This document shows, piece by piece, positions 11,127 to 22,327 of a stretch of DNA of 64,000 nucleotides. The stretch's first letter is position 1, and each line of letters begins with the position of its first letter. Source of the stretch: Cepaea nemoralis. Lineage: Eukaryota > Mollusca > Gastropoda > Stylommatophora > Helicidae. Under the pieces are notes generated by a model. That model was not told the DNA's origin and made no database searches. It worked only from the letters and a program-made list of their open reading frames with translations. Location: contig JACEFZ010013481.1 in assembly GCA_014155875.1 (NCBI GenBank), forward strand, positions 62,001 to 126,000, in the 5' to 3' direction. Both the position numbers and the translations under genes were made by a program.

Positions 11127-12735
11127 GGGAGAGTAATGAGATTGTAATGTCTGTTTGTGGGGAGATTAATTAGATTGTTGTAATGTCTGTTTGTGGGGAG
11201 ATTAATGAGATTGTAATGTCTGTCTGTGGGAAGATTAATGAGATTGTAATGTCTGTTTGTGGAGAGATTAATGAGGTTGTTGAAATGTCTGTTTGTGGGG
11301 AGATTAATTAGATTGTTGTAATGTCTGTTTGTGGGGAGATTAATGAGATTGTTGTAATGTCAGTTTGTGGAGAGATTAATGAGGTTGTTGTAATGTCTTT
11401 GTGGGGAGATTAATGAGATTGTAATGTCTGTCTGTGGGGAGATTGAGGTTGTTGAAATGTCAGTTTGTGGGGAGATTAATGAGACTGTTGTAATGTCTGT
11501 CTGTGGGGAGATTAATGAGACTGTTGTAATGTCAGTTTGTGGAGAGATTAATTAGATTGTTGTAATGTCTGTTTGTGGGGAGATTAATGAGATTGTAATG
11601 TCTGTCTGTGGGAAGATTAATGAGATTGTAATGTCTGTTTGTGGGAAGATTAATTAGATTGTAATGTCTGTTTGTGGGGAGATTAATTAGGTTGTTGTAA
11701 TGTCTGTTTGTGGGGAGATTAATGAGATTGTAATGTCTGTGGGAAGATTAATGCGATTGTAATGTCTGTTTGTGGAGAGATTAATGAGGTTGTTGAAATG
11801 TCTGTTTGTGGAGAGATTAATTAGATTGTTGTAATGTCTGTTTGTGGAGAGATTAATGGGGTTGTTGTAATGTCTGTTTGTGGGGAGATTAATGAGGTTG
11901 TTGAAATGTCTGTTTGTGGGGAGATTAATTAGATTGTTGTAATGTCTGTTTGTGGGGAGATTAATGAGATTCTTGTAATGTCTGTTTGTGGAGAGATTAA
12001 TGAGGTTGTTGTAATGTCTGTCTGTGGGGAGATTAATGAGATTGTTGTAATGTCAGTTTGTGGAGAGATTAATGAGGTTGTTGTAATGTCTTTGTGGGGA
12101 GATTAATTAGATTGTTGTAATGTCTGTTTGTGGGAAGATTAATGAGATTGTAATGTCTGTCTGTGGGGAAATTAATGAGATTGTTGTAATGTCTGTCTGT
12201 GGGGAGATTAATGAGACTGTTGTAATGTCAGTTTGTGGAGAGATTAATGAGGTTGTTGTAATGTCTTTGTGGGGAGATTAATGAGATTGTTGCAATGTCA
12301 GTTTGTGGGGAGATTAATGAGGTTGTTGCAATGTCAGTTTGTGGGGAGATTAATGAGGTTGTTGTAATGTCTGTTTGTGAGGAGATTAATGAGATTGTTG
12401 TAATGTCAGTTTGTGGGGAGATTAATGAGTTGTTGCAATGTCTGTTTGTGGGGAGATTAGTGAGTTATTGTAATGTCAGTTTGTGGGGAGATTAATGAGG
12501 TTGTTGTAATGTCTGTTTGTGGGGAGATTAATGAGGTTGTTGTAATGTCAGTTTGTGGGGAGATTAGTGAGGTTGTTGCAATGTCAGTTTGTGGGGAGAT
12601 TAATGAGGTTGTTGTAATGTCAGTTTGTGGGGAGATTAATGAGATTGCTGCAATGTTTGTTGGGAGATTAATGAGATTGTTGCAATGTCACTTTGTTTGG
12701 AGATTAACGTGGTTGTTGCAATGATGTTTATTTTA
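11127..12735. repeat. 36-bp minisatellite, segment 4 (longest)
   Basis: About 45 units of the gtctgtttgtggggag family, with shortened units lacking ttgt. The right end (12640-12735) has diverged units and hands over to the next array within about 10 bp. Confidence 0.92.
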
Positions 12736-12739
12736 GATT

Positions 12740-15121
12740 GTCAGCAACAGCAGATATTTATATGTTTATGCCAGTAACAATAGATGCGTGTTGTTTCATG
12801 TTGCCAGTAACAAAGATATCTTTGTGACTCATGTTGCCAGTAACAATAGATATCTTTGTCTCTCATGTTGCCAGTAATACTAGACGTGTGTTGGCGAGTG
12901 TTACATGTTGCCAGTAACAATAGATATGTGTATTTCATGTTACCAGTAACAATGGATGTATGTATTTCATGTCGCCAGTAACAATAGATGTATTTCACGT
13001 TGGTAGTAACAGTAGATGTGTGTATTTCATGTTCCAGTAACAATAGATGTGTATTTTGTGTCGCCAGTAACAATAGATATGTGTGTTTCGTGTTGTCAGT
13101 AACAATAGATGTTTTTGTGTTTCATGTTGCCGGTAACAATAGATGTTTTTGTGTTTCATGTTGCCGGTAACAATAGATGTTTGTGTGTTTCAGGCTGCCA
13201 GTAGCAATAGATTTTGTGTGTTTCAGGCTGCCAGTAACAATAGATGTGTATGTGTGTGTGTGTTTTAGGTTGCCAATAACAATAGATGTTTGTGTATTTC
13301 AGGTTGCCATTAACAATAGATGTGTGTTTCAGGTTGCCAATAACAATAGATGTTTGTGTGTTTCAGGTTGCCAGTAACAATAGATGTTTGTGTGTTTCAG
13401 GTTGCCAGTAACAATAGGTGTGTGTGTTTCAGGTTGCCAGTAACAATAGATGTGTGTGTGTGTGTGTTTCAGGTTGCCAGTAACAATAGATGTGTGTGTG
13501 TGTGTTTCAGGTTGCCAGTAACAATAGATGTGTGTGTGTCAGGTTGCCAGTAACAATAGATGTGTGTGTGTGTTTCAGGTTGCCAGTAACAATAGATGTG
13601 TGTGTGTGCATGTTTCAGGTTGCCAGTAACAATAAATGTGTGTGTGTGTTTCAGGTTGCCAGTAACAATAGATGTGTGTGTGTGTGTGTTTCAGGTTGCC
13701 AATAACAATAGATGTTTGTGTGTTTCAGGTTGCCAGTAACAATAGATGTTTGTGTGTTTCAGGTTGCCAGTAACAATAGATTTGTGTGTGTGTTTCAGGT
13801 TGCCAGTAACAATAGATGTGTGTGTGTGTTTCAGGTTGCCAGTAACAATAGATGTGTGTGTGTGTGTGTGTGAGGTTGCCAGTAACAATAGATGTGTGTG
13901 TGTGTGTTTCAGGTTGCCAGTAACAATAAATGTGTGTGTGTTTCAGGTTGCCAGTAACAATAGATGTGTGTGTTTCAGGTTGCCAATAACAATAGATGTT
14001 TGTGTGTTTCAGGTTGCCAGTAACAATAGATGTTTGTGTGTTTCAGGTTGCCAGTAACAATAGATGTGTGTGTGTGTGTGTTTCAGGTTGCCAGTAACAA
14101 TAGATGTGTGTGTGTGTTTCAGGTTGCCAGTAACAATAGATTGTGTGTGTGTTTCAGGTTGCCAGTAACAATAGATGTGTGTGTTTCAGGTTGCCAGTAA
14201 CAATAGATGTGTGTGTGCATGTTTCAGGTTGCCAGTAACAATAAATGTGTGTGTGTGTTTCAGGTTGCCAGTAACAATAGATGTGTGTGTGTGTGTGTGT
14301 GTTTCAGGTTGCCAATAACAATAGATGTTTGTGTGTTTCAGGTTGCCAGTAACAATAGATGTTTGTGTGTTTCAGGTTGCCAGTAACAATAGATGTGTGT
14401 GTGTGTTTCAGGTTGCCAGTAACAATAGATGTGTGTGTGTGTTTCAGGTTGCCAGTAACAATAGATGTGTGTGTGTGTGTGTGTCAGGTTGCCAGTAACA
14501 ATAGATGTGTGTGTGTGTTTCAGGTTGCCAGTAACAATAAATGTGTGTGTGTTTCAGGTTGCCAGTAACAATAGATGTGTGTGTTTCAGGTTGCCAATAA
14601 CAATAGATGTTTGTGTGTTTCAGGTTGCCAGTAACAATAGATGTTTGTGTGTTTCAGGTTGCCAGTAACAATAGATGTGTGTGTGTGTGTTTCAGGTTGC
14701 CAGTAACAATAGATGTGTGTGTGTGTGTGTTTCAGGTTGCCAGTAACAATAGATGTGTGTGTGTGTGTGTTTCAGGTTGCCAGTAACAATAGGTGTGTGT
14801 GTGTGTTTCAGGTTGCCAGTAACAATAGATGTGTGTGTGTTTTTTTTTCAGGTTGCCAGTAACAATAGATGTGTGTGTCAGGCTGCCAGTAACAATAGAT
14901 GTGTGTTTCAGGTTGCCAGTAACAATAGATGTTTGTGTGTTTCAGGCTTCCAGTAACAATATATGTTTGTGTGTTTCAGGCTGCCAGTAACAATAGATGT
15001 TTGTGTGTTTCAGGCTGCCAGTAACAATAGATGTTTGTGTTTCTCAGGCTGCCAATAACAATAGATGTGTGTGTGTTTCAGGTTGCCTATAACAATAGAT
15101 ATTTGTGTTTGTGTGTTTCAG
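12740..15121 (+). repeat. Minisatellite built on a 3' splice-site module
   Basis: About 70 units of roughly 27-42 bp. The core is gttgccagtaacaatagat followed by a (tg)n run of variable length and gtttcag. Length variation is mostly in the (tg)n. Units nearest the exon read tttcaggctgccagtaac. The true exon boundary reads tttcag|gctgccaagaag, so the array is continuous with the authentic acceptor. Units before about 13190 have tttcatgttgcc instead of tttcaggttgcc and so lack the AG. Frames such as CVCFRLPVTID are by-products. Confidence 0.93.
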
Positions 15122-15211
15122 GCTGCCAAGAAGTTGGCCTCATGCAAACCTGCTTTAGCTGCCACAGGAAACACCAGCAGTGTTCCCTATCTGGACAAGC
15201 TAGTCTCTTAA
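15122..15211 (+). CDS. UQCRC2: UQCRC2 terminal coding exon
   Basis: Twenty-nine codons plus TAA, following gtgtttcag. It encodes AAKKLASCKPALAATGNT then SSVPYLDKLVS. This matches the C-terminus of animal cytochrome b-c1 subunit 2, in which an AAKKF-type helix leads to the strand with the conserved AASGN-type motif and a short PF/Y-x-D-E/K-L tail. Phase 0 agrees with the donor at 5447, making a 9.7-kb last intron. The exon is unusual in touching a 2.4-kb array of near-copies of its own acceptor, so correct splicing must skip dozens of AGs upstream or use the last one. Confidence 0.9.
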   Translation, partial: AAKKLASCKPALAATGNTSSVPYLDKLVS

Positions 15212-15450
15212 ACTACCAGCCTGGACACAGTTGACCTAGTTAAGCTGAATTGATGATAGACTTGATTGTGTGTGTCTGTATGTCTGTCTATCTCCTTGAA
15301 TAGGCAGGCTAGTGTGAATGAGAGTGACACAGTTTTGTAGATTTTAACTCATGTTTTGTGTCTGGTGACTTTAGAGATGGATCTATTCGATGGCCTAGGA
15401 TCCAATACTGGGCCACCTATGAGTGACAATAAACACAAGAGATTCAACAT
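15212..15450 (+). other. UQCRC2: UQCRC2 3' UTR
   Basis: Single-copy sequence from the stop codon to just past the AATAAA at 15428-15433, ending in a region followed by gttctgtgatc (GT-rich). The exact cleavage site is inferred. Confidence 0.65.
15428..15433 (+). promoter_or_regulatory. UQCRC2: UQCRC2 polyadenylation signal
   Basis: Canonical AATAAA 217 bp after the UQCRC2 stop codon, the first in the 3' UTR, with a GT-rich stretch about 25-35 bp downstream. Confidence 0.7.
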
Positions 15451-15563
15451 TGACCGCGTTCTGTGATCATTGGCATTTTTTTTGTCATCCAACAGTTTCT
15501 GTCTTCCACACCTCAGATTGCTGTCTTCCACATCTCTGTCTCTCTGTCATATCTCCATAACAT

Positions 15564-16591
15564 ACATCACCTAAACGAACATCCTTTGAAACAAGTAAAG
15601 AGTTTCAAGTACCAAGATAGTATAATATCATCAAATGGCAAATCAGAAGACAAGATCGAAAATAGATACAATAAGGCGAACCAACTCATTGGACAAATGG
15701 CACCAATACTGAAGATCATGCATGTATCAATAACTACTGAGAAAGCACTTTACAACACAATCTTCCTACTAACTGGACAATGACAGAAAAAGAGAAAAGA
15801 AAAATTACAGCAGAAATGGGATTCCTGAGAAGAATACTCAATGTATCAAGAAGAGATAAGATCAGAAATGAAGAAATCAGGACTAAAGTGGGGGATATAG
15901 CTGCAGTGGATTTTATTAGAAGGCAGCAAGTCAAATGGTTTTGCCATGCAAGTGAGTGGCACCTTGCCGTCTTGACAGACGAAAGTATGTGGATTGAAAT
16001 TTGGCCAAAATCCCATCGCACAATGCCTGGGTATGGATTCAGAGAACATGTGTTGCCAATGCAGCATGTTCCTTCTCTCGGCCTTGCTTGATTACTCCAG
16101 AGGAAAGGATAACCAGTACGTCTGGAACAAGGTAGGCTGCAGACGCTGGTGTCTCAGCATCAAACCTCCATGAGCTGGAGGTGAGTCTCACCTCCAAGAG
16201 CAGGAGGTGATTGGTGGCAGGACTCTCACAACCACAGGACATGGCTTAGGGGCGTTTAGTCTTATCCCGCAGTAGAGGGCCTTTAAGCGTCTGGACTTGT
16301 ATGAGCGTGTAACCTCTCAATCGTAAGTGTCCGGACCAATGTAAGCGTGTACTACCGTCAGACTCCCTGCCTGACTCTGCGGGTCCCACGACCAGCGAGA
16401 ATAGGCCCGCCGGAGAAAGGTTACCAACTAACAGTATACCACAAGAAGCAATGATGTACAGACCAGAGGGAAGCAGAGAAAGAGGCCGACCACGTAAATG
16501 ATGGACGCAGGGAATAACAAAGTCCATAATCGGGCACTCTCACGATGTTTATACTTCACCTCGACACCACAAGGTACATGATGAGATGAGA
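15564..16591 (+). pseudogene. LINE 3' fragment (family 3, copy a), interrupted
   Basis: Nearly colinear with 48487-49108, covering the last third of a non-LTR reverse transcriptase ORF: HPLKQVKSFKYQDSIISSNG, NKANQLIGQMAPILK, then FLRRILNVSRRDKIRNEEIR. It has lost about 26 bp near 15775, where copy b has LCYQCQTW. A 465-bp foreign segment interrupts it at 15953-16417, and several frameshifts are present. It ends in the same gatgagatgag tail as copy b. It lies just beyond the UQCRC2 3' end, in the same orientation. Not functional. Confidence 0.8.
15953..16417. mobile_element. Unidentified 465-bp insertion in LINE copy a
   Basis: Defined by comparison with the uninterrupted copy at 48885-48905: both match through catgcaag, and copy a then resumes at aggttaccaac. 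The insert contains a 15-bp hairpin-like aggtgagtctcacct and alternating caccagcag motifs. No inverted ends, tail or clear target duplication could be read. Its class is unknown. Confidence 0.5.
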
Positions 16592-16905
16592 CATACATCT
16601 TTTCTATATGTCGCATCTTTATACACTTATTTTCTCATTATCTACATACAAACATCTTCTTCATGTGTCACATCTGTATACACACATCTTCTCTATATGT
16701 CAAATCTCTATATGTCACATTTCTGTATTCACATCTTCTCTGTATGTCACATCTCTATACACACATCTTCTCAGTGTGTCACATTCTATACACACATCTT
16801 CTCAATATGACACTTCTCTATGTCACATCTCTAAACACATCTTCTCTATATGTCACATCTTTATACATCTTCTCTATATTTCAAATCTCTTTTCACACAA
16901 ACACA
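16592..16905. repeat. Degenerate ~30-bp repeat
   Basis: About ten diverged units of catcttctctatatgtcac plus tctatacaca, starting directly at the LINE tail. Confidence 0.8.
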
Positions 16906-17011
16906 TTGCCATTCGAGTTCACCTGAGATTAAAGCCAGATAATGTAGAAGTTAAACAATGAATGGATATAGGTGGAAGAAAGGTCATGTTATGATGATCT
17001 AGGCAGAAGCA

Positions 17012-20005
17012 GCAGGACATCCAGAGACGGGACATCCAGAGGCAGACATGGACATCCAGAGACAGGGCATCTAGAAGCAGGTATGGACATCCAGAGACAG
17101 GGCATCTAGAAGCAGGTATGAACATTCAGAGATGGGACATCCAGAGGCAGACATTGACATCCAGAGACAGGATATCCTGAGGCAGACATTGACATCCAGA
17201 GACAGGACATCTAGAGATGGGACATTCAGAGACACATTGACATCCAGAGACAGGACATCCAGAGGCAGACATGGACATCCAGAGATGGGACATCCAGAGA
17301 CAGATATTGACATTCAGAGACAGAACATCCAGAGATGGGTCATCCAGAGACAGACATGGACATCCAGAGACAGACATGGACATCCAGAGACAGACATGGA
17401 CATCCAGAGACAGACATGGACATCCAGAGATGGGATGTCCAGAGACAGAACATCCGGAGATGGGACATCCAGAGACAGACATGGACATCCAGATATGGGA
17501 CATCCAGAGACAGACATGGACATCCAGAAATGGGACATCCAGAGACAGACATGGACATCCAGAGACTGGAAATCCAGAGGCAGACATGGACATCCAGAGA
17601 TGGGACATCCTGAGTCAGGCTTGGACATCCAGAGACAGACATGGACATCCAGAGATGGAACATCCAGAGACAGAATGGACATCCAGAGATGCGACATCCA
17701 GAGGCAGACATGGACATCCAAAGATGGGACATCCAGAGACAGACATGGACATCCAGAGACAGACATTGACATCCAGAGGTGGGACATCCAGAGACAGACA
17801 TGGGCATCCAGAGGCAGACATGGACATCCAGAGATGAGACAGACATGGACATCCAGAGATGGGACATCCAGAGACAGACAAGGACATCCAGAGACAGACA
17901 TGGGCATCCAGAGACAAGACATGGACATCCAGAGACAGGACATGGGCAACCAGAGAAGAACATCCAGAGACAGACATGGACATCCAGATACAAAACATCC
18001 AGAGACTGGCGTGGACATCCAGAGACATGAGACAGGACATGGACATCCAGAGAAAGGACATGGACAACCAGAGAAGAACATCCAGAGACAGACATGGACA
18101 TCCAGATACAAAACATCCAGTGACAGTCATAGACATCCAGAGACAGTACATCCGGAGACAGGCATGGTTATCCAGAGACATGACATGAAGGGACAGACAT
18201 GGACATCTTTAGATAGACATGGACATCCAGAGACAGAACATCCAAAGACAGACAAGAATATTCAGAAACAACATCCAGAGACATGTGGCCATTCAGAGAC
18301 AGACATGGACACCCAGAGATGGGACATCCAGAAACAGGACAGACATGGACATCTAGACACTCTGACGTCCAGAAACAGGAAGGGCATAGACATCCAGAGA
18401 TGGACATTCTGAGACAGGACATCCAGAGACAGGCATGGATATCCAGAGACAGAACATAAAGAGACAGGACATGGGCATTCAGAGGCAGGTATGGACATCG
18501 AGAGGCAGACATGGTCTACCAGAGGCAGGACATCCAGAGTTATACATGGACATCCAGAGACAGGACATATAGACACAGACATGGACATTTAGAGACAGGA
18601 CATCCAGAGATGGACATGGACATCTAGAAACAGGACAGGCATGAACATTCAGAGAAGGACATGGACATTCAGAGACAGGACATACAGAGACAGGCATGGA
18701 CATACAGAGAAGAACATAAAGAGACAGGACATGGACATCCAGATACAGACATGGACATCCAGATACAGACATGGACATCCAGATACAGAACATAAAGAGA
18801 CAGGACATGGACATCCAGATACAGACATGGACATTGAGAGACAGGCATGGACTTCCAGAGATAGGACATCCAGAGGCAGGACATATAGACACAGACATGG
18901 ACATCCAGAGACAAACATGGACTCCAGTGATGGACATTCAGAGACAGAAATTGACATTTAGAGACATACATTGACATTCTGAGACAGGACAACCAGAGAC
19001 AGACATGTACATCTAGAGGCAGAAAATAAAGAGACAGGAACTTGGTATTCAGAAATAGACATCCAGAGACAGGACATGGACATCCAGAGACAGGACATGG
19101 ACATCCAGAGACAAGCATGGACTTCAGAGCCAGGACATATAGACACAGACATGGACATTCAAAGACACAACATCCAGAGACAGACATGGACATTCAGAGA
19201 CAGACATGGACATTCAGAGACAGGACATCTAGAGGCAGACATGGACATCCAGAGACAGGCATTGACATCCAGAGACAGGCATTGACAGACATGGACATCC
19301 ATAGACAGCACATGGACATTCAGAGACAGACATGGACAGCCAGAGATGGAACATCCAGAAACAGGACAGGCATAGACATCCATAGACGGGCATGGATATT
19401 CAGAGACAGGACATACAGAGACAGGCATGGACATCCAGAGACAGAACATAAAGAGACAGGACATGGCATTCGGAGACAGACATGGACATCCAGAAACAGG
19501 CATGGGCTTCCAGAGATAGGACATCCAGAGACAGGCATGGACATTCAGAGACAGTCATAGACTTCCAGAGCCAGGACATATAGACACAGACATGAACATT
19601 CAGAGACAGGACATCCATGGACATCCATCAATAGACATTCAGAGACAGAAATTGACATTCAGAGACAGGACATCCATAGACAGGACAACCAGAGACAGAC
19701 ATGGACTCCAGAGCCAGGACATTTAGACACAGACATGGACATTCAGAGACAGACATGGGCATTCAAAGACAGGACAGCCAGAGACAGACATGGTCATCCT
19801 GAGACAGACATGGACATTCTGAGACAGGACATCCATCGACAGACATAGACATTCAGAGACAGACATGGACATTCAGAGACAGTACATCCAGAAACGGCAC
19901 ATGGACATCCAGAGACAGGCATTGACATTCAGAGACAACGCATCTAGAGATAGAATATCCAGAGAGAGCATTCAGAGACAGAATATCCAGAGAAAGGACA
20001 TCCAG
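17012..20005. repeat. 20-bp minisatellite (15-bp subunits)
   Basis: A 3-kb array of gacatggacatccagagaca and shorter gacatccagagatgg-type subunits. It becomes more heterogeneous (gacattcagagacagg, cataaagagacagg) to the right of 18,200. Stop-free frames of up to 426 codons occur on both strands because unit lengths leave frames open. They show no conserved-protein features. Confidence 0.93.
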
Positions 20006-20942
20006 AGACAAGCATGGACACCTTGAAGAAGCCAAGGACACATCGGTGACAGTTTGCCCACAACCAGGCACATGCCGAAAAATCAAGTCTGCACAAGATG
20101 GCCACAGTTTTGCGTTTTCAAGTTGCTCTTGACAAGGACACTAGGCGGTATGGGGGGGTACGGGGTGTCAGGCATTGGTAGCACCTTTGGTAAGGATGGC
20201 TCTCATGTCCTTTCAGGACCCATCCCCCACTGGTCCAAGTCTGACACCCAGCTCGTGCCTGTGGCTCCTAGTAGCTGTCAGCATGCGACAGCGGCCACCC
20301 CCCGGGCAACAGCTGTGAGAGGCTGGCTAAACCAGGCATGGGTATCCGATTTGGTGTCAAACCAAGAGGTAAACTAGGGTATGCCTACCCAGCATGTGAA
20401 GACAGGATTCGGCAGACTGCGCGGAAGAAATCATTCCTGATTCAACGGGCAAGACGGCGTTTACCTGCAAAGCGTTGTGGAACGTAATGAGCACGGCAAG
20501 GCACGTAGAGCGCCCTGGTCATCCACTGCACCTGTATTCGTCTCCAATCGTCTCGACTTGTCTTGCCACTGGACTCAGATGGACTCAGGCGAGAGAGTGA
20601 GGTCGACGAATTGCGCAACTCTTCCTCACTTTAATCCAAGTCATCGCGCAAGTCATTCTTCATCCAACGTCACATATCACCTTCAAGCCCTGTGGCGATG
20701 GGCGAGCGGCAAAGCGGCAGGCGTGGGTACGCTGGCAGCCGTAGTCGCAGACCTGCACACAGGCGGCTCAGGCCATATGGTCGTCTTCTACTGACCGGAG
20801 CAGCAGTGGGATTCGGCAGCCCCTGAGCGACTGAGCAGCCCTCTATAGGAACACACTGCTCACCTCCATAGCATGAGGAAGGGGCTAGAAAAGGTGCCCT
20901 AAACATTGTCTGCTTCATCACTACCTAACCAGCTAGCCGCGG
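20006..20942 (+). other. Possible 5' region of LINE family 1
   Basis: Non-repetitive sequence between the 20-bp array and the first endonuclease codons of the LINE. It has two overlapping-frame ORFs of about 105 codons (20054-20377 and 20477-20794), neither with a recognised domain. By position it is most likely the element's 5' UTR or a first ORF. Confidence 0.4.
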
Positions 20943-21852
20943 TTGGTGGGTACCCTAAACTGCGGTCGACATACAAAGAAAGATAAAACAAGCAAAGCTA
21001 AAAGAGTAAACCATATTCCCTTAACAATTGGAACTTGGAATGTACGCACCCTACTTGACAGAGACGGCGCGTCAGGGTCCAGAGAGACGAACAGCACTGA
21101 TTGGGAGAGAGCTGGGCAGGTACAACATCGACATTACAGCCCTGAGCGAGACACGACTTGCAGAAGAAGGCCAAATCTGTGAAATTGGTGCCGGCTACAC
21201 ATTTTTCTGGAGTGGAAGGAAAAGCGAGGAAAGACGCCAATCCGGTGTGGGATTTGCCATTAAGTCGGCCCTGGTCGGCAAATTAGCTGGATTTCCAAAG
21301 GCTGTAAACGACAGGCTCATGACCATGAAGTTGCCTCTGCTGAATGGAAGGAAGCACGCAACCATTGTGAGTGTCTACGCACCAACTATGACCAACGAAG
21401 ATGATGTCAAGAATAAGTTCTATGAGGACCTGCACAATGTATTAACATCTGTTCCCAAAGGAGACAAACTTATACTCCTTGGGGATTTCAATGCCAGAGT
21501 AGGCACGGACACCACCTCTTGGAGTGGCATTATTGGAAAGCATGGAGTCGGAAATTGTAACACCAATGGACTCCGCCTCCTTCAGACATGTGCCGAACAT
21601 GATCTCCTGATTACGAACACAATTTTCCGTCTCCCCATGAGAAATAGGACATCGTGGATGCACCCTCGCTCGAAACACTGGCACCTCATTGACTATGTAA
21701 TCGTCAGGAGGAGTGACAGACAAGACGTTCGAGTGACAAAATCCATGTGTGGTGCCGAATGTTGGACAGACCATCGTCTCATTGTCTCGAAAATGAACAT
21801 CCACATCAGGCCACCACGGCGTCCTCAAGGGCAAAAATGCAAACAAAGCTAA
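20943..21852 (+). pseudogene. LINE family 1 APE endonuclease domain (frameshifted)
   Basis: Encodes an apurinic/apyrimidinic-type endonuclease of a non-LTR retrotransposon, the enzyme that nicks target DNA. IGTWNVRTLLDRDG is read from about 21022 in one frame. After a frameshift near 21,080 the rest continues in a second: RYNIDITALSETRLAEEG, KLILLGDFNARVG, SWMHPRSKHWHLIDYVIVRR, WTDHRLIVSKM. The catalytic-type GDFN, IDYV and TDHRL motifs are present in order. A second frameshift near 21,845 separates it from the reverse transcriptase. Endonuclease and RT would be one polyprotein in an intact element. The clade is not assigned (RTE- or I/Nimb-like). Confidence 0.85.
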
Positions 21853-22275
21853 ATGTCACCCGCCTAAACAGCAAGAAAATGCAGCAGTCGTTTGAAAATA
21901 TGCTGGAAGACCGCCTCAAGCCCAATGCTGAAGCAAAACAGGATACAGAAACAGAATGGAGAGCCCTAAAGAACACGATTTACAACACTGCTATGGAAAT
22001 CCTGGGTCCAGCCCCCCGAAAGCATAAAGACTGGTTTGATGAAAATTCCGAAGACATCAACCAATTGCTGGCCGAGAAACATCTTCTCCTCAAGGCACAT
22101 TTGAATGACCCAAAGTCAACATCAAAAAAGATGCTTTCAAGAACATTCAGAGAGTAGTGCAGCAGAAACTTCGGCACATGCGGGACTCCTGGCTGAGCAG
22201 CAAAGCTGATGAAATTCAGGGCTTTGCTGACAGACACGATATGAAAAACTTCTACGACTCACTGAAAGCGGTCTA
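21841..22275 (+). pseudogene. LINE family 1 linker between endonuclease and RT (broken)
   Basis: Continues the polyprotein in a third frame (LNVTRLNSKKMQQSFENML, then ILGPAPRKHKDWFDEN) until a frameshift near 22,138. It then runs in the RT frame (NIQRVVQQKLRHMRDSWL) until an in-frame TAG at 22274-22276. Lys/Asp/Trp-rich DWFDEN linkers are typical of this region in such LINEs. The three lesions show the copy is dead. Confidence 0.75.
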
Positions 22276-22327
22276 GGGTCCTTCATCACCAGGCATAGTT
22301 CCCCTCCTCAGTGCAGACGGGGGAACA

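Noticed and set aside
16236..16264. Short similarity of cttaggggcgtttagtc to the antisense of the 28S rRNA 3' region
   Set aside because: Only about 28 bp with several mismatches and no extension on either side, judged from memory. Not enough to claim an rRNA fragment or rRNA-derived SINE.
17132..18412. A 426-codon + frame (GHPETDMDIQRQ-type repeats)
   Set aside because: Pure translation of the 20-bp minisatellite; overlapping frames on both strands are equally open and none has a unique domain.
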